Assembly: GCF_964212655.1 (NCBI RefSeq)
Contig: NZ_OZ156465.1
Coordinates: 2,046,001-2,110,000, forward strand
Length of the DNA: 64,000 bases
Direction: 5' to 3'
Source: Candidatus Thiodiazotropha sp. LNASS1
Lineage (GTDB): Bacteria; Pseudomonadota; Gammaproteobacteria; Chromatiales; Chromatiaceae
The notes beneath the pieces are model-generated. The model worked only from the letters and a program-made list of their open reading frames with translations. It was not told the DNA's origin and did not search any database. This document shows, piece by piece, positions 55,167-64,000 of the stretch. The position numbers and the translations under genes are program-made. The stretch's first letter is position 1, and every line of letters begins with the position of its first letter.

Positions 55167-56774
55167 TCAAACCTTGAACTGATCGACCATCTTATCCAGC
55201 TGGGCGGAGATCCGCGCCACCTCTTCACTCTCCTTGAGTGTACGGCAGGTCCCCTCGGCTGTCTGGTGGGATACTTCGTTGATGGCGATGATGTTCTTGT
55301 TGATCTCACTGGCCACGGAGGTCTGCTCCGCGGCGGCAGTGGCGATGACCGAATTCATATCACTGATCGACTCCACCGCGCTTGCGATCTGCGCCAAGGC
55401 CTCACCGGCCCGGTCGGAATCGGTGACACTTTGATCAGCCTCCTTCTTGCTCCCGTCCATCACCTTAACCGCCTGGTTGGAGGCAGATACCAACTGCTCA
55501 ATGATATCCTGAATCTCATGGGTCGCCTCTTGAGTGCGCTGAGCCAGGTTTCGCACCTCATCGGCAACCACCGCAAATCCGCGACCCTGTTCACCGGCCC
55601 GTGCCGCCTCGATAGCCGCATTCAGGGCGAGAAGATTGGTCTGTTCCGCTATGGCTGTGATTGACTCGGAGACCTGGCCGATGCTTTGCGTACCCTCAGC
55701 AAGCTGACGTACAACTACCGCGGCATCATCCACCCGATTCGCCAGTCGCTTGATGGAATCGGATACCTGGGCGACCACATCACTGCCGTCTCCCGCGTTG
55801 GATCTCGCATCAACCGCCGCCTGCTCGGCGCCGGCTGCATTCTTCGCCACCTCTTCCGCGGCGAGGGTGAGCTCACCAATGGCCACGGTCAACTGACTCG
55901 TCTCTTTTTCCTGCTCATCGACCCCATCACGGGTCGTTTTGGTGACATGAGCCAGCTGCTCGGCAGAGTTCGCCAGACCATCCATTGTCTGAGCAAGGTC
56001 GGTGATTGTGGGTTGAAACCTGTCCAACATGGTATTGACGGCCGTGCCAACCTGGTGAAACTCATCATTGGCTCCAAGGGATACGCGTGGACGCAGATCG
56101 GAATCCGCACCGATCTTTTCCACGGTCTTTTTCAATCCATAAAGTGGTTTGATCACCACCTTACGCATAATCGTGTTTATGATGACCAGACCAGCCAGTA
56201 AAACCATAAAGTTGATAGCGGCGCTGAACAACAGCTCATTCTCGATCGCCTTGTCCCTTTCAGCCAGAGAGAAGGTCAACCTGCCAGCACCCAGGACTGT
56301 CCCTTCCGGTAAGGCATGGCAGGTAAGGCAGTTGGTGCCATTGCGGTCCGCTACCGCGGCAAAAGGCTCAATGATGGTAACAATGCGATCACCCTTGACC
56401 TCTTCCACCTGGATGATCTGTTCACCATTCAAGGCCCGTCTGTCCAGGTCATCCAAGGGTTTTTCATGGTCGAATCCATCGCCGAATGTTTTGTTTACGG
56501 CCTCTCCGCGCAACATACGCACTTCGAGTACTCCGTCCCGCTTCTCGATTTTCTGCTTCAACATCTCCCTGTTACCCATGGTCCCGGTAAACATCATGGC
56601 ATTCATACTGTCGAGATAACCGTTCAATACGTCGAAAATCTGATTCTCCGTCAACCTTAGCAATCGATCCTTTTGCTGTTGCGCAGAATAGACGGTGACA
56701 ACCGACATAATGAGAATGAAGATCAGGGCCATCGGAGTGAGAATTTTCCACTGAACCGAGATGTACTTACTCAT
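55167..56774 (-). CDS. Methyl-accepting chemotaxis protein with periplasmic haem c site
   Basis: A 535-residue chemoreceptor. The first membrane helix is about 12-31 and the second about 180-202 ([15 protein letters not shown]). The periplasmic part holds [11 protein letters not shown] (Cys149, Cys152, His153), a haem c attachment site, in a fold like the Tll0287/DUF3365-type haem sensors. A HAMP region follows ([20 protein letters not shown]), then the signalling hairpin tip [20 protein letters not shown] and [17 protein letters not shown]. No CheR-binding pentapeptide is seen at the C-terminus. The ATG at 56774 is preferred over a TTG two codons upstream. Placed next to a hydrogenase, it may sense redox state or small gases. 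Confidence 0.9.
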   Translation of the reverse strand: MSKYISVQWKILTPMALIFILIMSVVTVYSAQQQKDRLLRLTENQIFDVLNGYLDSMNAMMFTGTMGNREMLKQKIEKRDGVLEVRMLRGEAVNKTFGDGFDHEKPLDDLDRRALNGEQIIQVEEVKGDRIVTIIEPFAAVADRNGTNCLTCHALPEGTVLGAGRLTFSLAERDKAIENELLFSAAINFMVLLAGLVIINTIMRKVVIKPLYGLKKTVEKIGADSDLRPRVSLGANDEFHQVGTAVNTMLDRFQPTITDLAQTMDGLANSAEQLAHVTKTTRDGVDEQEKETSQLTVAIGELTLAAEEVAKNAAGAEQAAVDARSNAGDGSDVVAQVSDSIKRLANRVDDAAVVVRQLAEGTQSIGQVSESITAIAEQTNLLALNAAIEAARAGEQGRGFAVVADEVRNLAQRTQEATHEIQDIIEQLVSASNQAVKVMDGSKKEADQSVTDSDRAGEALAQIASAVESISDMNSVIATAAAEQTSVASEINKNIIAINEVSHQTAEGTCRTLKESEEVARISAQLDKMVDQFKV

Positions 56775-57130
56775 GGTCAAACCTATTATCAGATAAAATA
56801 AACTGTCTACATGTCTCTATTTCTCGGCAATTCCCAGAAACTCTTGAGTATTTTTAAAAAGGCTACGGATATATGGCGGCGCGGCACCTATTTTAAGGCG
56901 TATTTCTATCAAAAACTCTCACAGGCACATGAAAATCAAAGTAAATCAGAAAACTACTCACATCCCTTTGTGACACGGCATACCGCAGTTGTGGGTTTTA
57001 AACCATGCCGTCATATACATTGCTAAAGAATCCGGGAAGTCTCCCGACACAGTGTATGTGGATTAAGTAGGGTCATCTGCCGGAGAATCGTATCCCGGTG
57101 AGACCGGTAAAACAGTTTTGGAGTTTTCTG
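56775..57130. other. Divergent intergenic region, no gene
   Basis: Separates the chemoreceptor and cytochrome genes. A 71-codon plus-strand frame at 56811-57026 has unconvincing composition and no ribosome site. GGAG at about 57119 belongs to the cytochrome gene. No promoter is certain. Confidence 0.4.
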
Positions 57131-57448
57131 ATGCGCAAAATCGCTATTGCTTCAATGATAGTGGCAACACTCTTCACCCATGCCGCAGCAGCTGATCAAA
57201 CCCTGGCCATGCGCTCAGGGTGTATGGGCTGCCACAAGGCCGATGCCAAGCTAGTAGGCCCCGCCTTCAAGGATGTGGCCGCAAAATATGGCGGCGAAGC
57301 TGGTGCCGTCGACCGGCTTGCGGCAAAGGTAAAGGCTGGAAGCACCCCTGGTGAAGCTCTGATTTGGGGTACTACCGCCATGCCGCCCAGCCAGGCGAGT
57401 CTGGATGATATAAAAGGTGTACTCAATTGGGTGATGGGAATGAAGTAG
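57131..57448 (+). CDS. Small periplasmic cytochrome c (c551/c552 type)
   Basis: A 105-residue protein with a signal peptide (residues 1-21, cut near AAA-ADQ), haem site CMGCH at 31-35, LVGPAF after it, and the axial-Met loop TTAMPPSQA (Met84). That is the class I cytochrome c5xx plan, an electron shuttle in the periplasm. The ATG at 57131 follows GGAG by eight bases; an earlier in-frame start lacks support. It may serve a terminal oxidase or reductase not found here. Confidence 0.93.
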   Translation: MRKIAIASMIVATLFTHAAAADQTLAMRSGCMGCHKADAKLVGPAFKDVAAKYGGEAGAVDRLAAKVKAGSTPGEALIWGTTAMPPSQASLDDIKGVLNWVMGMK

Positions 57449-57622
57449 GCGAGGTGTTTACACGGATTCACTCATCTTGCACATGGTAGTATGCAGTTGA
57501 AAATTGTCTTCCTGATACTGGAAGAGCAGTGTCCAAGATATTATTTAGGTTGGATATACAGAAGTGGATCACTGTGTCTGTAAACAGTTGATCCTATAAA
57601 TTTCTCATTAAGGAGCAGATCA

Positions 57623-58003
57623 ATGTCTAGAAGCACGACACTCTTACTTTCATCAACACTCTGCACCTCCCTGTTGATGGGTTGCAGCGCCGGACCGGCC
57701 CCGGTGAGTTTCAAGTCAGAGGTCAAACCATTGGTTGAAAAGTATTGTACCGAGTGTCATCTACCCGGGGGAGCAGGTGCTGAAGCCAGCGGTTTTATCA
57801 CCGATAGTTATGAAAGCCTGATGAAGGGAACAAAATATGGACCCGTGGTGGTAGCCGGTGACCCACTCTCAAGCTCATTTTATCGCCTTATCGCAGGGAA
57901 GGTCGATCCATCGATCCGCATGCCCCACGGCAAGGAGGCGCTTAGTGAGGTGGAGATCGCCACTGTGGAAAACTGGATTACCCAAGGGGCAGGTAACAAC
58001 TGA
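57623..58003 (+). CDS. Lipoprotein cytochrome c-like protein
   Basis: A 126-residue protein with a lipoprotein signal (LLMGC-SAG, lipidated Cys21). A single haem site KYCTECHLPGG sits at about 41-51, and a C-terminal segment RMPHGKEALSEVEIATVENW has the Met-Pro axial candidate. It resembles the short cytochrome domain found in planctomycete-type c proteins. Probably membrane-tethered and periplasmic. AAGGAGCAGATCA precedes the ATG. It ends before a strong terminator. Confidence 0.85.
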   Translation: MSRSTTLLLSSTLCTSLLMGCSAGPAPVSFKSEVKPLVEKYCTECHLPGGAGAEASGFITDSYESLMKGTKYGPVVVAGDPLSSSFYRLIAGKVDPSIRMPHGKEALSEVEIATVENWITQGAGNN

Positions 58004-58030
58004 TCTCTTATAACCCATTGTTCGACACGT

Positions 58031-58066
58031 AAAAAGCCATGCCAAGCCGCATGGCTTTTTTATTTG
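58031..58066. terminator. Bidirectional intrinsic terminator
   Basis: AAAAAGCCATGC and GCATGGCTTTTT form a long stem with a six-base loop, followed by TTATTT. It ends the cytochrome lipoprotein transcript. Confidence 0.9.
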
Positions 58067-58178
58067 CTGCGGCGAAACCCTGCCCGGTCATGCAAACACT
58101 CCCCTGCTCACCCCCTTTTTAAGCTGTCATCGAACCGTTATGATGCACCGACCGGAGAGCACTTACCATGAGGATTCC

Positions 58179-58748
58179 ATGAAACAATCACCGTATACTC
58201 CACTACCCTGGCTACTGTTTATGACCTTGTTATCCGTCAACGCATGGGCTGACAATGTACAGGTATCGATGAAGACATCAATGGGCGAGATTGAACTGTC
58301 ACTCAATAAGGAGAAGGCACCAAAGACCATCGAGAATTTCGTACAGTATGCAAAGGATGGTTTCTATGACGGCACAATCTTCCACCGCGTCATCAAGGGC
58401 TTCATGATCCAGGGCGGCGGTTTCACCGAAACCATGCAAAAAAAGCAGACCCGCGACCCCGTTGAAAATGAAGCCAAAAACGGTTTGAAAAACAGACGCG
58501 GCACGATCGCCATGGCCAGAACTTCCGCGCCGCACTCAGCAACCGCCCAGTTCTTTATCAACCACAAAGACAACGACTTCCTCGATTATCCCGGACACGA
58601 TGGATGGGGTTATGCCGTGTTCGGTGAAGTCACCAAGGGGATGGAGGTAGTGGACGGCATTGCCCAACAAACCACCGGCGTCACGGGTGGCATGCGAGAC
58701 GTGCCCAAAACACCCATTATCATCGAGCAGGTTACTATTCTCGAGTAA
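58179..58748 (+). CDS. ppiA: Periplasmic cyclophilin-type peptidyl-prolyl isomerase
   Basis: A 189-residue cyclophilin with a signal peptide (about 1-25, cut after SVNAWA). The core has [20 protein letters not shown] with the catalytic Arg, [40 protein letters not shown] and [15 protein letters not shown]. It assists folding of exported proteins. The ATG at 58179 follows GAGG; an upstream in-frame ATG would hide the signal peptide. The next gene is a cytoplasmic copy, so the pair looks like a tandem duplication. Confidence 0.93.
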   Translation: MKQSPYTPLPWLLFMTLLSVNAWADNVQVSMKTSMGEIELSLNKEKAPKTIENFVQYAKDGFYDGTIFHRVIKGFMIQGGGFTETMQKKQTRDPVENEAKNGLKNRRGTIAMARTSAPHSATAQFFINHKDNDFLDYPGHDGWGYAVFGEVTKGMEVVDGIAQQTTGVTGGMRDVPKTPIIIEQVTILE

Positions 58749-58786
58749 ATCATTTCTCACCCAAGTTACTGCAAACAGGACATTTC

Positions 58787-59275
58787 ATGATCACATTAAC
58801 TACAAATCTCGGTCCCATCGTCATTGAATTGGACGAAGAGAATGCACCGAAAACCTGTGAGAATTTCAAACAATATGTGCAGGATGGCTTTTTCGACGGT
58901 ACGATTTTCCACCGTGTAATCGACAACTTCATGATCCAGGGTGGTGGATTCATTCCCGGCATGATCCAGAAGCAGACCGGCGAGCCGATTGAAAACGAGG
59001 CCAAAAACGGCCTCTCCAACGAGATCGGCACCATAGCCATGGCACGTACCATGGAGCCCCATTCGGCTACCGCACAGTTCTTCATCAATGTGGCCAATAA
59101 TAAATTCCTCGATCACCCCGGTCAGGATGGCTGGGGCTATTGTGTTTTCGGCAAGGTAAGCAGCGGCATGGACGTGGTGAATCAGATCAAAGGGGTCGCC
59201 ACGGCTACCCAGGCCGGACACCAGGATGTGCCGGTAGAGGATATTGTCATCGAGAAGGCTGAAATCACTGAGTGA
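58787..59275 (+). CDS. ppiB: Cytoplasmic cyclophilin PpiB
   Basis: A 162-residue cyclophilin without a signal peptide. Core motifs: [40 protein letters not shown] and [17 protein letters not shown]. Very close to the upstream periplasmic copy. It overlaps lpxH as GTGA, a pairing conserved in many gammaproteobacteria. Confidence 0.95.
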   Translation: MITLTTNLGPIVIELDEENAPKTCENFKQYVQDGFFDGTIFHRVIDNFMIQGGGFIPGMIQKQTGEPIENEAKNGLSNEIGTIAMARTMEPHSATAQFFINVANNKFLDHPGQDGWGYCVFGKVSSGMDVVNQIKGVATATQAGHQDVPVEDIVIEKAEITE

Positions 59276-59997
59276 CCCAACAGCTGTTTATCTCGGATCT
59301 GCACCTATCCGCCGAACGGTTGGATACGGTGCAGTTATTCATCCGCTTCCTCTCGGAAAGAGCGCCCAGGGCCGACCATCTCTATATCCTCGGCGACCTT
59401 TTTGATGCATGGATCGGAGACGACCATGAGGCGCCACCGATAGCCGAGATCAAGCGGGCCATGCATCAACTGAGTCAAGCCGGAACCCGGTTGTGGTTGA
59501 TGCATGGCAATCGGGATTTTCTCATTGGTGACAGTTTTTGCCGGGAGACAGGGGCCGTACTCATGCAGGACCCAACCCTGGTGGAGCTGAATGGCAAGCC
59601 GACGCTGTTGATGCACGGCGATCTGTTGTGCACCGACGATCAGGCCTATATGAAGTTTCGCCGGGAAGTTCGTAACCCTGACTTTATCAACCGTTTCCTC
59701 TCCCAATCGATTCAACAACGGTTGGACCTGGCGAAGACCTACCGGGCCCAAAGCGGGGAGGCCAAGTCACTGAAACCGGAATCGATCATGGATGTCAACC
59801 AGGACACAGTGGCATCCTACTTCGTTGAATATCAGGCTGATCATTTGATACATGGCCATACCCATAGACCCGCTGACCATGTCATTGAATTGAAGGACAA
59901 ACGCCATTACCGACATGTTCTGGCAGAGTGGCATCATGATCATGGCGAACTGGTTTGCGTGACCCCTCAAGGATTCCGCAGAGAGACATACAGCTAG
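59272..59997 (+). CDS. lpxH: UDP-2,3-diacylglucosamine diphosphatase
   Basis: Hydrolyses UDP-2,3-diacylglucosamine to lipid X and UMP in lipid A synthesis. The 241-residue metallophosphatase starts at a GTG inside the ppiB stop. Metal motifs: FISDLHLS (DxH), [13 protein letters not shown] (GD), [10 protein letters not shown] (GNRD), [11 protein letters not shown] (GDxxC) and [12 protein letters not shown] (GHTH). Length matches LpxH. With lpxC it shows a standard lipid A route. Confidence 0.96.
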   Translation: MTQQLFISDLHLSAERLDTVQLFIRFLSERAPRADHLYILGDLFDAWIGDDHEAPPIAEIKRAMHQLSQAGTRLWLMHGNRDFLIGDSFCRETGAVLMQDPTLVELNGKPTLLMHGDLLCTDDQAYMKFRREVRNPDFINRFLSQSIQQRLDLAKTYRAQSGEAKSLKPESIMDVNQDTVASYFVEYQADHLIHGHTHRPADHVIELKDKRHYRHVLAEWHHDHGELVCVTPQGFRRETYS

Positions 59998-60015
59998 CGC
60001 AGTTTTATGTCCCCG

Positions 60016-60738
60016 TCATTCGATGCCCGCCATCGGCTGCCGTTTATACTCCGCAGGCAAACGAAACAGGCTGGAATCAACCCTATGCTGATTGGAGAAA
60101 TTCAACAGGCGTTGCTGATTGCCCATTCGATCCCATACACGGACGGGAAGTCCCTTCTGCAAAAACAGGGTCGGTGCGAAGACATGGATTGCATCTTCAC
60201 AGGGGTCGCGATACTCGGCTGGAATGGCATTCAGGCTCAAGTAGTGCTGGTTTGCCAGGAGAGTCAGATAATCCTGATAGACCGTCAAAGCCTCTGTCAT
60301 CAGGCCCGGCGCGAGGACTACATTACGGCAGATTTCACTATTCACAATCAACTGCCAGTGTTGCGGTTTGCTGTCACCGATCTCCGGCCCGTCAAAGTCG
60401 ACTAGCTGTTCGATTTTCAATCTCATCTCATGAGGAGTCTGCACACTGCCGGATTGCGGTTGAATCACCAGAATCGACTGCTCTTCCGGGGTAACGCTGT
60501 AGATTACGTCCGCTTCCCGGTCATAGAGTATGTATCCGTCAACTCCTTTTTCCTGTTCGATACGCAACATCTTCGGCGTGATCAGCAACCGGTTCGTCAC
60601 TATATCGCCGTTTGCCTCACGGGCGGCATAGAGCAGAAGCCCGACTTGAATCTCATCCGCTGACGTCCCCTTACCTTGTAACAGCGCTGACATCAGTACC
60701 AGCCAGACCAGGAATAGTGTAATCAACCACCTGCGCAT
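60016..60738 (-). CDS. Periplasmic protein of unknown function
   Basis: A 240-residue protein with a signal peptide (about 1-27, WLITLFLVWLVLMSALLQG). The mature part alternates beta-strand-like stretches (RLLITPKMLRIEQEKG, YILYDREADVIYSVTPEEQS, ILVIQPQSG), recalling lipocalin- or LolA-like beta proteins of the DUF4412 kind. No catalytic motif stands out. Two Cys residues (near 136 and 179) could form a disulphide. Its start overlaps the end of the ferritin-like gene upstream, so the two are co-expressed. Confidence 0.7.
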   Translation of the reverse strand: MRRWLITLFLVWLVLMSALLQGKGTSADEIQVGLLLYAAREANGDIVTNRLLITPKMLRIEQEKGVDGYILYDREADVIYSVTPEEQSILVIQPQSGSVQTPHEMRLKIEQLVDFDGPEIGDSKPQHWQLIVNSEICRNVVLAPGLMTEALTVYQDYLTLLANQHYLSLNAIPAEYRDPCEDAIHVFAPTLFLQKGLPVRVWDRMGNQQRLLNFSNQHRVDSSLFRLPAEYKRQPMAGIE

Positions 60739-61538
60739 AATGCCTCCAGACGTTGCAACTCCTGATTGCTGAAACCGGCCTCCCGTCTCGCTTCATGATG
60801 CAGTGGGCATCTGATTTCGCCGTTGAGGAAATTTTCCAGCAGGTCGAAATAGGTCTGTTCAGGTTCCAGCCCCCGTTGCTCACAAAGATAGTGAAACCAT
60901 CGGCTGCCGAACTGAACATGCCCCACCTCCTCGCGCAGAATGATCTGCAGCACCGCCGCTGTTTCATGATCACCGATGGCTTCGAAACGGCGCATGATCC
61001 CGGGTGTCACGTCCAGACCCCTGGCCTCCAGCATGCGCGGCACCAGGGCCATTCTGATCAATGGATCGTGAGCCGTTCTCCGCGCCATCTCCCACAAGCC
61101 GTCGTGGCCTGCAAAGTCACCATAATCAGCACCGCCGGCACGGAGCCGCTGACGAAGCAGGCGAAAATGGTAGACCTCTTCCCGTGCTACCCGAATCCAG
61201 TCGTCATAGTAGTCACGGGGCATCTCCGGGAAGCGCTGCACCGCATCCCAGGCCAGGTTGATGGCATTGAATTCAATATGGGCAATGGCATGGATCAACG
61301 CCAGACGGCCCGCCTCATTTCCCAAGCCGCGTCTCGGTAACTGGCTCGGATGGACCAGTTCCGGTCGAGGTGGACGACCCGCATGAGTGATTGTCTCACT
61401 CGGCGTCCAACCCTCTGTGACCAGTTTACCGGACACCCAGGCATCCGACGTCACCTCTGAGAGCTGTAGTTTCTGATCCACCACATCGCATAAAAGACAC
61501 TGCCTGGCCCGCTGAAAAAGAGACTGCTCTAAACCCAT
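60723..61538 (-). CDS. DUF455 ferritin-like protein
   Basis: A 271-residue cytoplasmic protein of the DUF455 family. Likely di-metal ligands lie in four helices: LIHAIAHIEFNAINLAWD, VAREEVYHFRLLRQRL, RMLEARGLDVTPG and ILREEVGHVQFGSRW, which give the E...ExxH pattern typical of ferritin-like oxidases. A Cys-rich start (ARQCLLCDVVDQK) may bind a metal. Function is unknown; tRNA-hydroxylase-like MiaE has a similar fold. It lies between a glycerate kinase gene (2 bases upstream) and the periplasmic protein. Confidence 0.82.
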   Translation of the reverse strand: MGLEQSLFQRARQCLLCDVVDQKLQLSEVTSDAWVSGKLVTEGWTPSETITHAGRPPRPELVHPSQLPRRGLGNEAGRLALIHAIAHIEFNAINLAWDAVQRFPEMPRDYYDDWIRVAREEVYHFRLLRQRLRAGGADYGDFAGHDGLWEMARRTAHDPLIRMALVPRMLEARGLDVTPGIMRRFEAIGDHETAAVLQIILREEVGHVQFGSRWFHYLCEQRGLEPEQTYFDLLENFLNGEIRCPLHHEARREAGFSNQELQRLEALCAGG

Positions 61539-61539
61539 T

Positions 61540-62784
61540 TCACACCCGTAAACCTATCACCAGATCCATCACATTGGTGCCGGTGGGACCAGTAGAGATG
61601 AGATCTCCGCTGACCTCAAGAAAGCGCCCCGAATCGGCATTCGCAAGTGCACGTTCAGGCGTCTCTCCATGCAGTGCAGCCCGTGCCACCGTTCCACCAT
61701 CCACCACTGCCCCGGCATCCTCGGTCGGACCGTCGCTGCCATCGGTACCTGCCGCCAGCAGATAACAATCCTGGGCACCGGCCAATTCCCGGGCCGCAGC
61801 CAGGGCAAGATGCTGATTTCTGCCTCCCTGCCCAGGATTCGGCGGCAGGGCGACCGTCGTTTCCCCTCCCCATATAACAATCCCAGGCGGCCCCTGCAAC
61901 AGCTCTTGCGCCAAAGACTTACCCCGGGCGGCGGCATCCCCACTGAGAAAACCATCCCGCAGTGAAACCCTGTAGCCCAGGCCGGAGGCATATTCGGCAG
62001 CCGCCTCCACGGCCAACTGCAGATTGGCGATGATCTCCAGCCTGGGTTGCGATGCGCTCATTATGATCCGCGGCCTCTCCCACCGCTGCAGTCTATCCTG
62101 CAGCCAGGATGGCAGGGATAGCGCCGCCAGACGCCCCGCCAGACCCTCATCCGGGGTGAGCAATCCCGAGCCGATTGTGGCCGGATCATCGCCCGGCACA
62201 TCTGAAATAGCCAATCCCACCACCTCGGTCTGCTCCAGGTAGGCGAGCAGCCCCCCTCCTTTTATGCGCGAAAGAGCCTTGCGTACCGTATTCATCTGCA
62301 GGATATCGAGACCGCTACCCAGCAACCAGTCATTAACCCGTGCCAGGTCTTCCAGGCTCACCCCATCGATTGTCAACTCCACCAGACTCGAGGCGCCACC
62401 CGAGATCAGAAACAGCAGAGGCAGTTCAGATCCGTTCGAAATGAAATCCAACAGTTTCCGACCGGCCTGCAGACTGCTTTCATCCGGTATGGGATGCGCT
62501 GATTGATGGGTAAAACAACCGTGTTGCCGGCACCAAGCCGGGTCGATATGCCCTTGTTTGGAGATGATCAATGACTGATCGATCCTGTCATTCAACTCAT
62601 CATAGGCGCCGTAGAGCATCGATTGGGCCGCCTTGCCGATGGCGATCACCCTCAGTGGTCCCGGAAATGGGTTTTGCTTCAACCATTTCGATACCGATGC
62701 CCGGCCTTCCACCCGTTTCAATGCAGCCTGATAGATCGCTATCAATGACCTGCGATAATGTGCTCTCTGTTGCAGTGATGACAT
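61540..62784 (-). CDS. Glycerate 2-kinase (DUF4147/MOFRL type)
   Basis: A 414-residue cytoplasmic enzyme, commonly named GckA/TtuD, that phosphorylates D-glycerate at C2. N-terminal VIAIGKAAQSM, then FLISGGASSLVELTIDGVSL, MNTVRKALSRIKGGGLLAYL and AISDVPGDDPATIGSG. The C-terminal MOFRL part holds IVIWGGETTVALP, GRNQHLALAAARELAG, GTDGSDGPTEDAGAVVD and STGPTGTNVMDLVIG. GAGGGG precedes the ATG. Older annotations call this family hydroxypyruvate reductase. It likely feeds photorespiratory or tartronate-derived glycerate into glycolysis. Confidence 0.93.
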   Translation of the reverse strand: MSSLQQRAHYRRSLIAIYQAALKRVEGRASVSKWLKQNPFPGPLRVIAIGKAAQSMLYGAYDELNDRIDQSLIISKQGHIDPAWCRQHGCFTHQSAHPIPDESSLQAGRKLLDFISNGSELPLLFLISGGASSLVELTIDGVSLEDLARVNDWLLGSGLDILQMNTVRKALSRIKGGGLLAYLEQTEVVGLAISDVPGDDPATIGSGLLTPDEGLAGRLAALSLPSWLQDRLQRWERPRIIMSASQPRLEIIANLQLAVEAAAEYASGLGYRVSLRDGFLSGDAAARGKSLAQELLQGPPGIVIWGGETTVALPPNPGQGGRNQHLALAAARELAGAQDCYLLAAGTDGSDGPTEDAGAVVDGGTVARAALHGETPERALANADSGRFLEVSGDLISTGPTGTNVMDLVIGLRV

Positions 62785-63052
62785 TTACAAGCCCCTCGAG
62801 AGTGGCGGAAAATGGAAGGATTTATGGCGAGGTCCACTTGGCTGGGGTACACTGTCACACCTGAAATCGCGGGCCCACAATGGCTGATTTTTGCAAGTAA
62901 TTGATTCAAATAGCGGAAAAGATCGAAAACTGTTGTTGGATCGACACGCATCTTTTTTTTCGCAAACTGAGCATCAACACTGCAATCCATCCCATTGACC
63001 TCGCCGCATTCAGTGACTGATAACAAGATTCTATATCGCCGGGAGCAGAGCG

Positions 63053-63982
63053 TTGGGAAGCATACAGTTACGTCGAAACTTCAGCCGTAATATCCTGATA
63101 CGGATGATACTCCTCTCCGCTGTGATCGCAGCACTCATCGTATGGAAATACGAATTCATCAACGATGTCTATTTCCGCAATCAACTCACCAGCACCGGGT
63201 TGATCATCAACGGCACCATCATCGGGCTGTTCGCCATCGGTATCCTGCGCATGATCACAATCTTCCTCCATTATGTGGCGGAAGAGAACGCCCTGATCCG
63301 ATTCCTGCGCAACCTGCGCGAAGGCGAGCAGGACCCGCTGAAGCGGATCCATAAAAAGGCCATCATAGCCAACCGCTACCGGACCATGCTGGGATTGCAC
63401 AAGGCAAACTGCCCGATCAACCATGGATCCCTGGCATCCACCCTGGTGGCAAATGAGAGTACCCGTAACAGCCTGCCCAGGTTCATCAACAACATTCTTA
63501 TTCTGACCGGTGTCTTCGGTACTATCGTCTCTCTGTCGATAGCCTTGATCGGCGCCTCCGATCAGCTCGCCACCTCGATCAATGTAAGCGGTATGGGCCT
63601 GGTGGTCCACGGCATGTCCACGGCGCTCTCAACCACCATTACCGCGATCATATGTTTCATCTTCTTCGGTTATTTTCATCTCAAACTGGGTGATGTCCAA
63701 ACCAACCTGATCAGTGCGGTTGAACAGGTCACCGTGAATGAGCTGATTCCACGATTTCAGGTCCAAACCGACAGTGCACTGTATGAATTCACCGGCCTGG
63801 TGCGCTCCCTTCAGGAGCTGGTCAACCAAATGGAACAGTCCCAGCAGACATTTGAAACCGTTGAACAACGAATCCTGGAAACCCTTCAAGGCTACGAAGA
63901 GAAGAGTGATGCGCTGCATAACGACATGGCGGAGATAAAACACGTACTGAAGCGTGGTTTCCGCCTGCATGAGGATGATTGA
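63053..63982 (+). CDS. MotA/TolQ/ExbB-type proton channel protein
   Basis: A 309-residue membrane protein. Helices lie at about 14-30, 46-70, 145-165 and 185-208. The third and fourth carry the family core FINNILILTGVFGTIVSLSI and MGLVVHGMSTALSTTITAII (Gly/Thr-rich pore helices). A short cytoplasmic coiled coil closes the protein (about 245-300). The start is a TTG with GGGAG seven bases before it. Such proteins energise a partner with a MotB/TolR/OmpA-like domain; that gene would follow, just past the window end. It could belong to a Zorya-like or other energised complex, but that is only a possibility. Confidence 0.75.
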   Translation: MGSIQLRRNFSRNILIRMILLSAVIAALIVWKYEFINDVYFRNQLTSTGLIINGTIIGLFAIGILRMITIFLHYVAEENALIRFLRNLREGEQDPLKRIHKKAIIANRYRTMLGLHKANCPINHGSLASTLVANESTRNSLPRFINNILILTGVFGTIVSLSIALIGASDQLATSINVSGMGLVVHGMSTALSTTITAIICFIFFGYFHLKLGDVQTNLISAVEQVTVNELIPRFQVQTDSALYEFTGLVRSLQELVNQMEQSQQTFETVEQRILETLQGYEEKSDALHNDMAEIKHVLKRGFRLHEDD

Positions 63983-63987
63983 TCCAG

Positions 63988-64000
63988 ATGGAAAATAACT
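63988..64000 (+). CDS. Possible start of the next gene, cut by window end
   Basis: ATG followed by three codons (MENN) starts five bases after the channel-protein stop. It is the expected place for the partner of a MotA/ExbB-type protein. No more can be read. Confidence 0.35.

Noticed and set aside
56811-57026. 71-codon frame between the chemoreceptor and cytochrome genes
   Set aside because: No ribosome site and no protein-like composition.

Overview
The window comes from a gammaproteobacterium of moderate GC content. The complete mraZ-to-lpxC division and cell-wall cluster followed by secA, a SAH riboswitch in front of ahcY, class A RNase P RNA, LpxC/LpxH lipid A enzymes and a membrane-bound Hyb-type uptake [NiFe] hydrogenase all point there. 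Several c-type cytochromes suggest a respiratory, probably chemolithotrophic or facultatively lithotrophic lifestyle. A Chromatiales-like or thiotrophic relative is my inference, not something the sequence proves.

Layout. 1-6600: 3'-truncated transketolase, a thioredoxin-like protein, and the methyl cycle genes metK, ahcY (with SAH riboswitch) and metF. 6645-10552: an RpfC-like hybrid histidine kinase, a PilZ protein and a Nudix-ThiE fusion. 10671-35583: argJ, secA, an M23 peptidase and the dcw cluster, all on the minus strand apart from a divergent dciA-like gene. The dcw genes are tightly coupled by ATGA/TGATG overlaps and include an unannotated 60-codon reading frame between murC and murB. 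35846-36216: rnpB. 36438-39446: a 32-residue membrane peptide, a Lys-rich protein and a GH13 enzyme.

39664-45730 is the accessory part. A membrane protein with a TIR/Rossmann-like motif pair lies divergent to a GAF plus TIR-like protein, followed by an octaheme cytochrome. Then comes a 178-bp tandem repeat array that ends inside tRNA-Lys, and a Pro-Arg-His-Lys tRNA cluster in which tRNA-Arg(TCT) is split by a 296-nt group I intron.

45896-64000: folD and cysS. A sigma-54-like promoter then leads into the hydrogenase operon hybO-hybA-hybB-hybC-hybD-hybG/hypC-hybE. The hydrogenase small subunit has Pro where the second proximal-cluster cysteine is expected. A haem c chemoreceptor and two small cytochromes c follow. 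The end holds two tandem cyclophilins with lpxH, a three-gene operon (glycerate kinase, DUF455 ferritin-like, periplasmic protein), and a MotA/TolQ/ExbB-type channel protein cut off from its downstream partner.

How they work together: hydrogen oxidised in the periplasm by HybOC would pass electrons through HybA/HybB to quinone. The small cytochromes and the octaheme protein imply flexible terminal electron transfer. The haem-carrying chemoreceptor could couple redox state to movement. The best candidates for undescribed biology are the GAF/TIR-like locus, the coupled dcw micro-ORF, the intron-split tRNA-Arg, the repeat array attached to tRNA-Lys, and the altered HybO cluster motif.
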